This document shows positions 7,809 to 16,025 of a stretch of DNA of 64,000 nucleotides, piece after piece. Source of the stretch: Cellulomonas marina (GTDB taxonomy: Bacteria; Actinomycetota; Actinomycetes; Actinomycetales; Cellulomonadaceae); the NCBI RefSeq assembly GCF_900111925.1, contig NZ_FOKA01000007.1:62001-126000 (forward strand). The letters run 5' to 3'. Under the pieces are notes generated by a model that searched no databases, had not been told where the DNA came from, and worked only from the letters and a program-made list of their open reading frames with translations. Positions within the stretch are counted from its first letter, which is position 1. The number at the start of each line of letters is the position of its first letter. A program made the position numbers and the translations under genes.

Positions 7809-9734
7809 GTGAGCACGAAACCTGAGCTGTGGTCTATTGGCGACCTTCGTGCCGCCCGACGCGCGCCTGCACCGACGGACCGCTACGTCTTGCGCATACC
7901 GCAGTTCCAGCGCGGCGTGGTCTGGGGTGAGCCGAAGCAGCGGGAACTGATCGCATCGATTGGCCTCGGCTACCCGATCGGCGCGCTACTCCTAGCACTG
8001 ACAGGCTATGAGGATGTCCTCGACGGCTCGAACACGAAGCACTTGCCGGTCTACAGCCTGATCGACGGTCTACAGCGGACTACCGCACTGCTCAACTACA
8101 TCGAAGAACCGCTGCTGCGGGATCCCGGCGACTTCCTGGAGGGGCCCGCACTGGACAATCTGACGGAGGAGTTTCGGCGCGCACTTCCCGACTGCGACTT
8201 CCTCAGCGCCGAAAGCGTCAAGACATCCATCATGGAGTGGATGCGAGCGACCAAGACCGTAGAGGTCACGAGCGGCTTCACTCCGTCCAAACTCTTGGCG
8301 CGCGTCGCCCATGACCACGACTTTGAGTACACGATGCCGATCATGGAGCGCCTGGAGGCCCCCCTCGGCGTCTTCCTTGCGAGCGTTAGCACGCACTGCG
8401 ACATCAGCGGCGTGCAGATTCCTGTCCTGCTGTATTCGGGGCCGAGCGAAACGCTGCCAGAGGTCTTCAAACGCCTGAACAGCCAGGGAGCCCCGCTAAC
8501 GAAGTACCAGATCTTCGCCGCCTCATGGAGTTCTGACAAGACGCGATTGGCGTCACCAGACATCCGCCAGGCGATCAAGGACCGGTACGACACCATCGTT
8601 GAGTCGGGATATGAGTTGGCGGACATTGACGCCGACGACCTGGGCGACTCCGTCAGCCTCTTCGACTACTTGACAGGACTTGGCCAGGTGTTGTCTCGCG
8701 CCACACCTCTCCTATTCGCAGAGTCCGAGCCCGACACCATTCAGTCCTTGGCGTTCTCCCTGGTCACGCTTGTCGCCGGGCGACGGCTCGAGGACATGGC
8801 CGCACTGCCTTCCTTCTTGAAGAAGCCCGGCTCGGACGAGATCGAACTTACTGCGTTCGAAGAGGCCGCGCGCTGGGCCTGTGGCTTCGTAGAAGGGCAA
8901 CTCCGGGGCGTGCTCGGTTTCAAGCTAAACGCAGCGCAAGCGGGGTCCGGCGCCCACAGCGAGCTGCAAGTGGTCTCGATGGTCGCCGCTGCAGTCGTAA
9001 GCAGGTTCGATCCCGAGACCTGGAGTGAGCGGCCCAACTGGTCGGCGCGCGAGCCCCTCCTGAAGCGAGCAGTGACGCAGTACTACGTACTCGACATTCT
9101 GCGCCGAGAGTGGCGCGGAGGACTCTACTCGCTTGCCTTCTCTCGCGTCTGGAAGGAGCCAACAGAGAAGGGCTCGCGGGCCGTCGAGGTCGCTCCGTAC
9201 TACTTGACCCCTCTCTCGCGCGAGCAGTTCGAGGAGCAACTGAAGTACTGGTTCGCAGAGGAGGTCGTCAAGGAGCAGAGGGAGCGCTCGCGCATGAGCT
9301 CGGCGGACCGTTTGCTGCTCAAGGTGGCCTACGCCCATACGATGACCTATGCGGATCACGAGTCCGACACCCTGTACGAGATCGACCACATTTTCCCGGT
9401 CAAGCGACTGAAGGCACTCATCCAGCAGGAGCCCGAAGGGGGTTGGCCGATCGGAGCGATCGGCAACCTCGCTCTCATTCCTAAGTCGCTCAACCGACGC
9501 AAGCGCGACGAGACCGTTCCGGAGTTCCTCGCCCGCGCAGGCGCGGCGGGGGCACCAGCGCTGGCTGCTTCAGCAGGAGCGATCGAGAATATGCTCTTCA
9601 TGCCCGCGTCCGAGTTCGAGATACCCAAGGACCAGGACGGCGCTGACTGCATGACGAAGGAGCAGTACGTCGAGAAGGTGCGGGCCCGATGGACCATCCT
9701 CCAGGACTTCCTCCTTGACAAGCTCTGCGAGTGA
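7809..9734 (+). CDS. DUF262/HNH (GmrSD-like) putative modification-dependent nuclease
   Basis: The GTG at 7809 is preceded by AAGGAGGGG at ideal distance and gives 641 residues. The N-terminal DUF262 (ParB/Srx-like NTPase) part shows LRIPQFQRGVVWGEPKQREL, GYPIGALLLAL and YSLIDGLQRTTALLNYI, and later VFKRLNSQGAPLT. The C-terminal part has an HNH/DUF1524 nuclease motif, EIDHIFPVKRLK, then GAIGNLALIPKSLNRRKRDE. This fused layout is that of GmrSD-type type IV restriction enzymes, which cut modified phage DNA using nucleotide energy. The base composition is visibly lower in GC than in flanking chromosomal genes, in line with transfer. It could act alone; no separate GmrD partner is present. Confidence 0.85.
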   Translation: MSTKPELWSIGDLRAARRAPAPTDRYVLRIPQFQRGVVWGEPKQRELIASIGLGYPIGALLLALTGYEDVLDGSNTKHLPVYSLIDGLQRTTALLNYIEEPLLRDPGDFLEGPALDNLTEEFRRALPDCDFLSAESVKTSIMEWMRATKTVEVTSGFTPSKLLARVAHDHDFEYTMPIMERLEAPLGVFLASVSTHCDISGVQIPVLLYSGPSETLPEVFKRLNSQGAPLTKYQIFAASWSSDKTRLASPDIRQAIKDRYDTIVESGYELADIDADDLGDSVSLFDYLTGLGQVLSRATPLLFAESEPDTIQSLAFSLVTLVAGRRLEDMAALPSFLKKPGSDEIELTAFEEAARWACGFVEGQLRGVLGFKLNAAQAGSGAHSELQVVSMVAAAVVSRFDPETWSERPNWSAREPLLKRAVTQYYVLDILRREWRGGLYSLAFSRVWKEPTEKGSRAVEVAPYYLTPLSREQFEEQLKYWFAEEVVKEQRERSRMSSADRLLLKVAYAHTMTYADHESDTLYEIDHIFPVKRLKALIQQEPEGGWPIGAIGNLALIPKSLNRRKRDETVPEFLARAGAAGAPALAASAGAIENMLFMPASEFEIPKDQDGADCMTKEQYVEKVRARWTILQDFLLDKLCE

Positions 9735-10111
9735 TCGTGCGCAAGGCCCGCGCACACCGTCGCCGCGCCGGGGATGGGACGCGAGGACCTGTACGTCGCG
9801 ATGCCGCGCGGCCGCGAGATCAACCACGTGTACGTCGTCACGGACGGGGTCGACGACGAGTGCGTGCCCGGCGCGGCAACACCCGCGACGGCGTACCGGG
9901 ACGTCCTCGACAGGATTCTCGCCACCTCCCACGCCGGGCCGAGTGCCACGGGACCTGGGAGACCTACCACCCGAGCATGCCGACGCATCTCCCGGTGCCG
10001 CCGCCCCTGCGCGCGCCACACGACTACGGCCAGTCAGCGCGTTCACGGCTCACCGCCTACCGGGCCCCCGAGGCCGCACCTTTTCTCGATCCGTCCACTC
10101 GATCGTTGTGA
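9735..10111 (+). pseudogene. C-terminal remnant of a MobF-type conjugative relaxase
   Basis: Directly after the DUF262 stop the frame encodes GREDLYVAMPRGREINHVYV, VTDGVDDECVPG and YRDVLDRILATSHAGPSAT. This matches the last part of TraA/TrwC (MobF) relaxase-helicases, where the motif LYVAMTRGR...NHAYV is typical. Near 9955 the frame slips by one missing base and continues as TWETYHPSMPTHLPVPPPL up to 10111. The whole relaxase and helicase core is absent. The fragment sits just before an excisionase-like gene, as in actinobacterial integrative conjugative elements, so the island probably descends from such an element. Confidence 0.65.
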
Positions 10112-10136
10112 CGAGCTGAGCACCCGAAGGAGCGCC

Positions 10137-10355
10137 ATGTCCGCCATCGCCACCGGCTCGATGGGCCGGCCCTTCCTGACGGTCGCCGAGGCGGCCGACG
10201 AACTCGCCGTCACCGAGCGCTTCATCCGCAAACTCATCGCCGACGGCGACCTCCGCGCCGTCAAGGTCGGCGCCCGCGTCGTCCGCATCCGCAGAGCCGA
10301 TCTCGAGGATCTCCTGAGGCCCGCTCGCGTGGTGCCGAGGCTCGGTCGGCACTAG
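10137..10355 (+). CDS. xis: Excisionase-like helix-turn-helix DNA-binding protein
   Basis: A 72-residue protein started by the ATG at 10137 behind AAGGAG. It is almost entirely one MerR/excisionase-type helix-turn-helix: FLTVAEAADELAVTERFIRK, then LIADGDLRAVKVGARVVRIR and RADLEDLL. Proteins of this kind act as recombination directionality factors beside tyrosine integrases. In related elements it lies between the relaxase and the integrase. Here it follows the relaxase remnant, but the integrase is at the other end, as expected for an integrated circle opened at the tRNA. A transcriptional repressor role is an alternative. Confidence 0.8.
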   Translation: MSAIATGSMGRPFLTVAEAADELAVTERFIRKLIADGDLRAVKVGARVVRIRRADLEDLLRPARVVPRLGRH

Positions 10356-10448
10356 TAGGCGTCGGCCAGACCCCCTGCAGCAGCCGGGTCGTCCGGCGGC
10401 GCTCGCCGATCACCGGGCATCGTCGTCGGGACAGGACTTGGAGTTACC

Positions 10449-11594
10449 TCACTCCGTTCCGCCGCCCTCGGGCCAGAGGGGCAGGCTTGGCTGATTCGGC
10501 TTTTCCTCCTGACGAGGTATTGGCTCTGCCAAACCCTCGACGCGGAAGTCCACGTAGTCCACATACAGTGGTGACTCCAAATCGCGCTCGTCGTGGACGA
10601 CCGTCATCACCCCGACCATCGGCACGACCGTCAGGATCTCCTCCACGCCCGTCGCACTCCCTTCACCTGGGACGAAGCCGGCCTCCTTCGCGCTTTCGGT
10701 GCTGAGCGACAGCTCAAACTCGAACTCGATGGGGAACTCATAGACGATGCGGTCTGCACCGTCTTCATCCCGAGCGTGGCTGAGACGCTCAAGCGGCCCG
10801 CTCCCGCGATAGCTGATGTCATGGATTACTGCGTCCCGAGGGAGACCGGCTTCCTCTGCCGTGAACTCCGCGGCTTCGAACATGTCCCATGGCGCGAAGA
10901 TCGACGCGAACTCCTCGTCGCGCGCGAGTGCCGCCGCCTCCCGGGGATCAGTTACGTCGCGCCAAGGGACCAATGGTGTGAGCCACTTGCCGAGATGCCT
11001 CACTAGGGTCACAGAGCCGGGTGTGCCTGCCACCTCCTCGGCAAGCGCCGGGGCCAACGTGCCGTCTCGACCGGCGAAGTCCTTGTCCTGACTGACGAGG
11101 TAGACCTCCTTGCCCGCGGCGGCCAACTCCACGCAGGTCATCCAAGTCAGCGTGTCGCGGTAGCCGCTGCCGCCCTCGTCGAAGGGTGGCCTGCGCGACA
11201 CCGCTCGGGCGACAATCTCGTCGTGCGGCGTGGTCGGGACGCCGACGACCTCCACCCAGAGGCTCTCTAGGCGCTCCCTCAGGAGGTCGGCGTACGACAT
11301 CTCCTCCGCCACGTTCCGTGTTGGCGCCGTATCCCGTCCGCCGACCCGTCTAAGGCTGTCCACGGCCTTGATGTACGTCTTCCTCGCCCTTGCGTACTCG
11401 CGTCCGTGATTAGCCACCGCCTCGGCCACCACCGAGGAGACAACGATCGGGCGGATGCCCGCCTCCCGTGCCAGGAAGCGAAGCAACTGGAACTCGAGGC
11501 CCGCGAGAAACCAGTCCCGATGGATCTCTGTGGCGTCGAGGACAACGACGACCCCGCGCGCAGTCCTGAAGTCCACGGTGGCGAGTCTAGGCAT
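10449..11594 (-). CDS. PIN-like (DUF4935-type) domain protein, putative nuclease effector
   Basis: The ATG at 11594 opens a 381-residue protein; an earlier in-frame ATG exists but its extension looks like non-coding DNA. The first 200 residues have PIN-fold signatures: VVVVLDATEIHRDWF (first acidic residue), PIVVSSVVAEAV, PPFDEGGSGYRDTLTWMTCV (acidic and conserved GYRD) and VYLVSQDKDFAGRDG (last acidic residues). This matches the DUF4935 PIN-like group, often found singly in defence islands. The C-terminal about 150 residues are Glu-rich, with a beta-rich IVYEFPIEFEFELSL stretch, and have no recognised family. Metal-dependent RNA cleavage is inferred from the fold. No antitoxin-like partner is visible beside it. 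Confidence 0.75.
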   Translation of the reverse strand: MPRLATVDFRTARGVVVVLDATEIHRDWFLAGLEFQLLRFLAREAGIRPIVVSSVVAEAVANHGREYARARKTYIKAVDSLRRVGGRDTAPTRNVAEEMSYADLLRERLESLWVEVVGVPTTPHDEIVARAVSRRPPFDEGGSGYRDTLTWMTCVELAAAGKEVYLVSQDKDFAGRDGTLAPALAEEVAGTPGSVTLVRHLGKWLTPLVPWRDVTDPREAAALARDEEFASIFAPWDMFEAAEFTAEEAGLPRDAVIHDISYRGSGPLERLSHARDEDGADRIVYEFPIEFEFELSLSTESAKEAGFVPGEGSATGVEEILTVVPMVGVMTVVHDERDLESPLYVDYVDFRVEGLAEPIPRQEEKPNQPSLPLWPEGGGTE

Positions 11595-11741
11595 CCGAGT
11601 CAGCGATCCTCGGAGCAGTTGCCGTTGCTCGTGAGGTGGAGCGGCACGCTTAGGCTCCCAGCCAGGCGCGGGCCTCGCAGCGGTGCAGTGCGGCGGCACG
11701 CGCGAGGCTCCGGTTCCCGGGCGGAGAGAACCGAGTGGCAT

Positions 11742-11756
11742 GCCATAACGTGCCAT
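11742..11756 (+). repeat. Right copy of GCCATAACGTGCCAT (candidate integrase arm site)
   Basis: Exact second copy of the 15-bp repeat at 2682-2696, about 120 bases inside attR and in the same orientation. Here it is embedded in TGGCATGCCATAACGTGCCATG, so TGCCAT half-sites recur. See the left copy. Confidence 0.6.
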
Positions 11757-11876
11757 GAGGGGTTCAGATCGGTGCCTCTCTATTCGTCTCCATGTAGGCT
11801 CGCAAGCGTCTGACCAGCAGTTTCACTTCCTCACCAGGGCGTGGAAACGGGACGGAGTCCGATTCCCAGACTGAGG

Positions 11877-11899
11877 GCGCGGGTTCGATTCCCGTCACC
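11877..11899 (+). repeat. attR core of the tRNA-Gly island
   Basis: Exact 23-bp copy of tRNA-Gly positions 2580-2602. Only the 3' end of a tRNA is present here; the 5' half is absent. This is therefore the displaced original tRNA end and marks the right boundary of the island. The island spans about 9.3 kb. Confidence 0.88.
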
Positions 11900-11926
11900 T
11901 GCTCCTCTCCCCTCGTCGGAGCCACC

Positions 11927-11957
11927 GAGCCCCTGCCCCTCACGGGTGCAGGGGCTC
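11927..11957 (+). terminator. Hairpin beyond attR, probably the original tRNA-Gly terminator
   Basis: GAGCCCCTGC (11927-11936) pairs perfectly with GCAGGGGCTC (11948-11957) around an 11-base loop, followed by TGTCGTCG. It lies 27 bases after attR. The simplest reading is that it terminated the tRNA-Gly transcript before the island inserted. Confidence 0.6.
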
Positions 11958-12416
11958 TGTCGTCGTCCCGCATGCATACCGGAAGACGACCCGCTCCGGA
12001 CGCGACGCCGTCGCCGGTCTCGACCCGGAACGGTCCCGACGGAAATGGCGGTGACCGGCAGCGGTCGCCCGTCCTATCGTCCTCCCGCTCCGGGTGCAGC
12101 AGCCGGACGGCGTCGCCGTCGCAGGTCCTGCGCACACCCGCGAGCGCCTGCCAGAGGAGCAGCGCCTGTCACGCGCCCGGGTTCGACTCCCGACCGCCGT
12201 GCGGCGCGCGGCCACCACCGGCGGGTGAGGTCTGCGACGCCGGTCCGCCGGGACGTCCCCCGCACCTGTCCGGCCGCGCGCCGTCCGGCCCGCGCGCGCC
12301 CCGGCCGCTCGTCGTCGGGCGAGGCGGGGTGAGGCAGGGCTGAGCGGGGCAGGGCAGGGCAGGTGACGGTGACGACCGACGGACGGTGCACCGGGTGACG
12401 GAGGGAGGGCAGAGCG
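11958..12416. other. About 460 bases without a recognisable gene
   Basis: Frames here have no family-like motifs or plausible start contexts. A 15-base tRNA T-arm look-alike (CGGGTTCGACTCCCG, 12178-12192) occurs but no cloverleaf can be built around it. The last bases carry the ribosome-binding site GAGGGAGGG of the next gene. Confidence 0.5.
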
Positions 12417-13079
12417 ATGCGGGTCGTCGTGCAGGAGTGGGAGCGGGTGCTGGTGTACCGCGACGGGCGGTTCGAGGCCGAGCTCGGCCCCGGCCGTCAC
12501 CGGCTGCGGCCGTGGGTCGCGTGGAGCCGGCGGCGGACCGTGCGCGTGGCGGTCCGGCCGCGGCTCCTCGTCGTGCCCGCGCAGGAGGTCCTCACCGCCG
12601 ACGGGCTGGGGGTGAAGGTCGGCCTGGCCGCCACGACGCGGGTCGTCGACGCGCGCGCGTGGCACGAGGCGGTGGAGGCCCCGGACGCGTTCGTGCGCAC
12701 GGCGCTGCAGCTCGCGCTGCGGGAGGTCGTGGCGGCGCGCACCCTCGAGGGGCTGCTGGCCGACCGGTCCGCCGGCGCCCAGGTCCCGGCGGAGCTGCTC
12801 GCCGTCGCGACGCCGGCCGTCGCGGGTCTCGGGCTCGTCGTCGAGCGCCTCGCCGTGCGGGACGTCGTCGTGCCGGTCGAGCTGCGGCGGGCCGCGGCCG
12901 ACCTCGCGACGGCCCGCGCGCAGGGCGCCGCCGCGCTCGAGCGGGCACGGTCGGAGGTGGCCGCCGTGCGGGCGCTGGCGAACGCCGCACGGCTCGTCGA
13001 GTCCCAGCCGGGCCTGCTGCGGCTGCGGACGCTGCAGGCCGTCGAGACCGGCGGCGCGACGGTCGTCCTGACGCCCTGA
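12417..13079 (+). CDS. SPFH/slipin-like protein
   Basis: The ATG at 12417 follows GAGGGAGGGCAGAGCG. The 220-residue product is a prohibitin/stomatin (SPFH) domain without an obvious membrane anchor. It begins VVVQEWERVLVYRDGRFEAE with LGPGRHRL, followed by VPAQEVLTADGLGVKVGLAA, ALQLALREVVAARTLEGLLA, a VVERLAVRDVVVP stretch, and a helical AlaArgGlu-rich C-terminus that should form a coiled coil. Slipins scaffold membrane microdomains or proteases in other bacteria; the role here is unknown. It lacks the NfeD-type protease partner that often accompanies slipins. A strong hairpin follows its stop. Confidence 0.8.
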   Translation: MRVVVQEWERVLVYRDGRFEAELGPGRHRLRPWVAWSRRRTVRVAVRPRLLVVPAQEVLTADGLGVKVGLAATTRVVDARAWHEAVEAPDAFVRTALQLALREVVAARTLEGLLADRSAGAQVPAELLAVATPAVAGLGLVVERLAVRDVVVPVELRRAAADLATARAQGAAALERARSEVAAVRALANAARLVESQPGLLRLRTLQAVETGGATVVLTP

Positions 13080-13087
13080 CCGGCGCG

Positions 13088-13129
13088 GACGCCCTGCTGG
13101 TCACCCGATCGGGTGGACAGCAGGGCGTC
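13088..13129 (+). terminator. Nested hairpin downstream of the slipin gene
   Basis: GACGCCCTGCTG (13088-13099) pairs with CAGCAGGGCGTC (13118-13129). Inside the loop lies a second palindrome, CACCCGATCGGGTG. The structure is 8 bases after the slipin stop and about 80 bases before the diguanylate cyclase coding region, so it probably terminates the slipin transcript. The inner palindrome resembles the TCACCCG..CGGGTGA element seen upstream of other genes in the window. Confidence 0.65.
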
Positions 13130-13208
13130 GCGGTCGGAACGCGTACGGGTGCGGCCCGGACCGGACGATGAGGGCGGCATGGCGGCGACACTCTCGGCAG
13201 CGGCGTGA

Positions 13209-16025
13209 GGCCGCGCCCTGCGTGGCGCGTCGCGGTGGGGCGTCCGGCACCCCGTCGTCGCCCACGTCCTGTTAGCGCTCACGTACGCGCTCGCCGTCGT
13301 CGCCGGCCGGGCGACGCGGCTGCCCGGGTCGGGCCTCGCGCTCGTCTGGCCCGCGGCGGCGGTCGGCTTCGTCTGGCTCGCCTGGGCCTGGTCGCGACGG
13401 GTGGACCGCGCGGTCGCGGTGGTCACGCTCGCGGTGATCGCCGGGGCGACGAACGCGCTGACCGGCACGGGCGGCGCGCTGGGGACGGCCTTCGCCGCGG
13501 CGAACGCGGCACAGGCCGTCGTGGCGTGCGCCGTGACGCGCGGCCTCCAGCGCCGGCACGGGCGCGAGGCGTGGCGGCTGCGGGACCTCGCCGACCTGGC
13601 CGCGCTCGTCGCCGGGGCGGTCGCGGGGTCGGTGGCGGCGGCCGGGATCGGACCGGTCGCGCTGCACCTGCTGCGGGACGAGCCCCTGCTGCCCGCCGCC
13701 GGTGCGTGGGTCCTGCGGAACGCGGCGAGCACCTTCGTGCTCACCGCGGTGCTGCTGCGGGTGGCCGACCGCGCGGGCGACCGCTCGCGCCTGGCCGGGC
13801 CGCTGCGCGCGCGGCCGGCCGAGCTGCTCGCGGCCTGCGGCGTCGTCGTCGTCGGGTACGGCGTCGTCTTCGCCCAGCCCGTGCAGCTGCCGGTCGCCTT
13901 CCTGGTGCTGCCGCTGAGCATGTGGCTCGCGCTGCGGTTCGACACGACCGTGGCGGCGCTGCACCTCGTGCCGGTCGGGGTGCTCGTCGTCGTGGCCACC
14001 ACGGCCGGGCTCGGCCCGTTCGCCGTGCACGGCCCCGCCGCGCGGGTGCTGCTCGCGCAGGCGTTCGTCGCGGTGGGCGCCCTGGTCACGCTCGTGCTGG
14101 CGCTGCAGCGCGACGAGCGGCACGCCGCGACGGAGCACCTCGTCGCCAGCGAGCGGCGGGCCGACCGCCACGCCGCCCTCATGGAGACGGTGTTCGCGAC
14201 GACGGCCGACGCGCTGTCCGTGTACGACGAGCGCGGCGTCGCGGTGCTGCGCAACCCCGCGGCGCAGGAGATGTTCCCCGACCTGCCCGACGGCGTGGAC
14301 CGGGAGGGGTGGGGCTCGTACTTCGGGCTGTCGCACGTCGACGGGGCGCCCGTGGACCCCGAGGAGCTCCCGGTCGTGCGCGCCCTGCGCGGCCAGGTCG
14401 TCGACGACGTGGACCTGCTCGTGCGCACGCCCGGCGAGCCCGACGGACGCGTCCTCAACCTGCGCGCGCACCCGATGCCGGGGTCGTCGCGCGCGGGGTG
14501 GAGCGGCGGCGCGGTGCTCGCGGCGCGCGACGTGACGGCGGTGCGGCGCGCGACGGAGCAGATCACGCACGCGCGGGACCGCTACGCCGCGCTGCTCGCC
14601 GCGGCGACGGAGCAGGCCATCGTCGCGTGCGACACCGACGGCGCCATCACCGTCTTCAACGCCGGCGCCGAGCGCATGCTCGGCTACCGCGCGGAGGAGG
14701 TCGTCGGGCGGCCGATCGCGCTGCTGCACGACCCGCGGGAGCTCGTCGAGCGGGGCACCGAGCTCGACGTGCCCGCCACCGCGGTCGTCGCCACGATGGC
14801 CGCCCGGCGTGACTCGACCGCCCGGCGCTGGACGTACCGCCGCCGGGACGGCGCGACGCTGCCCGTCTCGCTGACGATCAGCCCGACGAGCGACGAGTAC
14901 GGGGACCGCGACGGGGCCATCTGCGTCGCCTCCGACATCACGTCGCAGGTCGCCACCGAGGCGCGCCTGCACGACTCCGAGCGGCTGTTCCGGCTGGCCT
15001 TCGACGAGGCGCCGATCGCCATGATGATCGTCGGCCTGCAGGGCGAGGACGCCGGGCTCGTCCTGCGGACCAACGCCACCACCAGCGTCTTCACCGGGCT
15101 GACCGAGGCCGAGCTGCGGCGGCGGGACGTGCACTCGCTCACGCACCCGGACGACCGCGACGCGTGCCGCGCCTCGTTCCGGCCGTTCCTCGACGGCGCG
15201 TGCGCGGAGACGCGCGAGGAGAAGCGGTACCTGCACGCCGACGGCACCGTGCGTCGGGGCATGATGACGGCGACCGTGGTGGCACCCGCCGACGGGGGCG
15301 GCACGACGATCGCGGAGCCGTACCTGCTGTGCCTCGTCGAGGACGTCACCGCGCGCCGGCAGGCGGAGGAGGCGCTGCGCCACCAGGCGCTGCACGACGC
15401 CCTGACGGGCCTGCCCAACCGCACCCTGCTCGTCGAACGGCTGGCCGCCGCGCTGGCGGACGGGGGCGCCGCGGACGGGCGCGAGGCGGACGGGCGGGCG
15501 CCGGCGGCCGGGCTGCTGTTCTGCGACCTCGACGGGTTCAAGTCCGTCAACGACTCCGCCGGGCACGCCGCGGGCGACGGGGTGCTGCGGGAGGTCGCGT
15601 CGCGCTTCGCCGCCTGCGTGGGGCCGGCGGTCACGCTCGCCCGGCTCGGCGGCGACGAGTTCGCCGTCGTGCTGCCCGGTGCCGTCGACGAGTCGGCTCT
15701 GCGCCGCGCGGCCGAGCGTCTCGTCGCCGCGCTGTGCACGCCGGTGCGCGCGGACGGCGCGGAGCACGTCCTGGGGGTGAGCGTGGGGACCGCCCTGGGG
15801 CTGCCCGACGAGAGCGCCGACGCCGTGATCGCCCGGGCCGATGCAGCGATGTACGCCGCGAAGCGGGCCGGCAAGAACCGCGTGCACGCGGCCGGGCTCC
15901 TGCCGCGGCCGCGTCCGGGCCCTGACGCCGAGCGGCTGGCGGGCGTCGCCAGCCGAGGGGCGGCCGAGGGGCGGCCGACGGGGTCGTCGCGCCACCTGCC
16001 CGCGCGTAGCAGCATGCGGGCGTGA
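13209..16025 (+). CDS. Membrane sensor diguanylate cyclase (MASE1-like, PAS, GGDEF); start unclear
   Basis: The N-terminal region has about eight hydrophobic segments (MASE1-like) and an internal [11 protein letters not shown]. Two to three PAS domains follow (ITVFNAGAERMLGYRAEEVV; FRLAFDEAPIAMMIVG), then a GGDEF domain with [46 protein letters not shown] and [10 protein letters not shown]. It should make cyclic-di-GMP from GTP in response to a membrane or cytosolic signal. The frame is open from 13209, but the first ATG/GTG in frame is the GTG at 13401, which would remove the first two membrane segments. A closely similar protein at 22268 keeps them. An ATG at 13168 in another frame would fit if one base is missing. 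Its 3' end overlaps the GTG of the acetyltransferase. Confidence 0.85.
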   Translation, partial: GRALRGASRWGVRHPVVAHVLLALTYALAVVAGRATRLPGSGLALVWPAAAVGFVWLAWAWSRRVDRAVAVVTLAVIAGATNALTGTGGALGTAFAAANAAQAVVACAVTRGLQRRHGREAWRLRDLADLAALVAGAVAGSVAAAGIGPVALHLLRDEPLLPAAGAWVLRNAASTFVLTAVLLRVADRAGDRSRLAGPLRARPAELLAACGVVVVGYGVVFAQPVQLPVAFLVLPLSMWLALRFDTTVAALHLVPVGVLVVVATTAGLGPFAVHGPAARVLLAQAFVAVGALVTLVLALQRDERHAATEHLVASERRADRHAALMETVFATTADALSVYDERGVAVLRNPAAQEMFPDLPDGVDREGWGSYFGLSHVDGAPVDPEELPVVRALRGQVVDDVDLLVRTPGEPDGRVLNLRAHPMPGSSRAGWSGGAVLAARDVTAVRRATEQITHARDRYAALLAAATEQAIVACDTDGAITVFNAGAERMLGYRAEEVVGRPIALLHDPRELVERGTELDVPATAVVATMAARRDSTARRWTYRRRDGATLPVSLTISPTSDEYGDRDGAICVASDITSQVATEARLHDSERLFRLAFDEAPIAMMIVGLQGEDAGLVLRTNATTSVFTGLTEAELRRRDVHSLTHPDDRDACRASFRPFLDGACAETREEKRYLHADGTVRRGMMTATVVAPADGGGTTIAEPYLLCLVEDVTARRQAEEALRHQALHDALTGLPNRTLLVERLAAALADGGAADGREADGRAPAAGLLFCDLDGFKSVNDSAGHAAGDGVLREVASRFAACVGPAVTLARLGGDEFAVVLPGAVDESALRRAAERLVAALCTPVRADGAEHVLGVSVGTALGLPDESADAVIARADAAMYAAKRAGKNRVHAAGLLPRPRPGPDAERLAGVASRGAAEGRPTGSSRHLPARSSMRA

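Noticed and set aside
11764..12135. Minus-strand reading frame containing VTGIEPAPSVWES
   Set aside because: It is the antisense of the attR tRNA fragment plus non-coding DNA; no domain or ribosome-binding site.
12178..12192. tRNA-like T-arm sequence CGGGTTCGACTCCCG
   Set aside because: No acceptor, D-arm or anticodon arm can be paired around it, so it is not a tRNA and not a clear att site.
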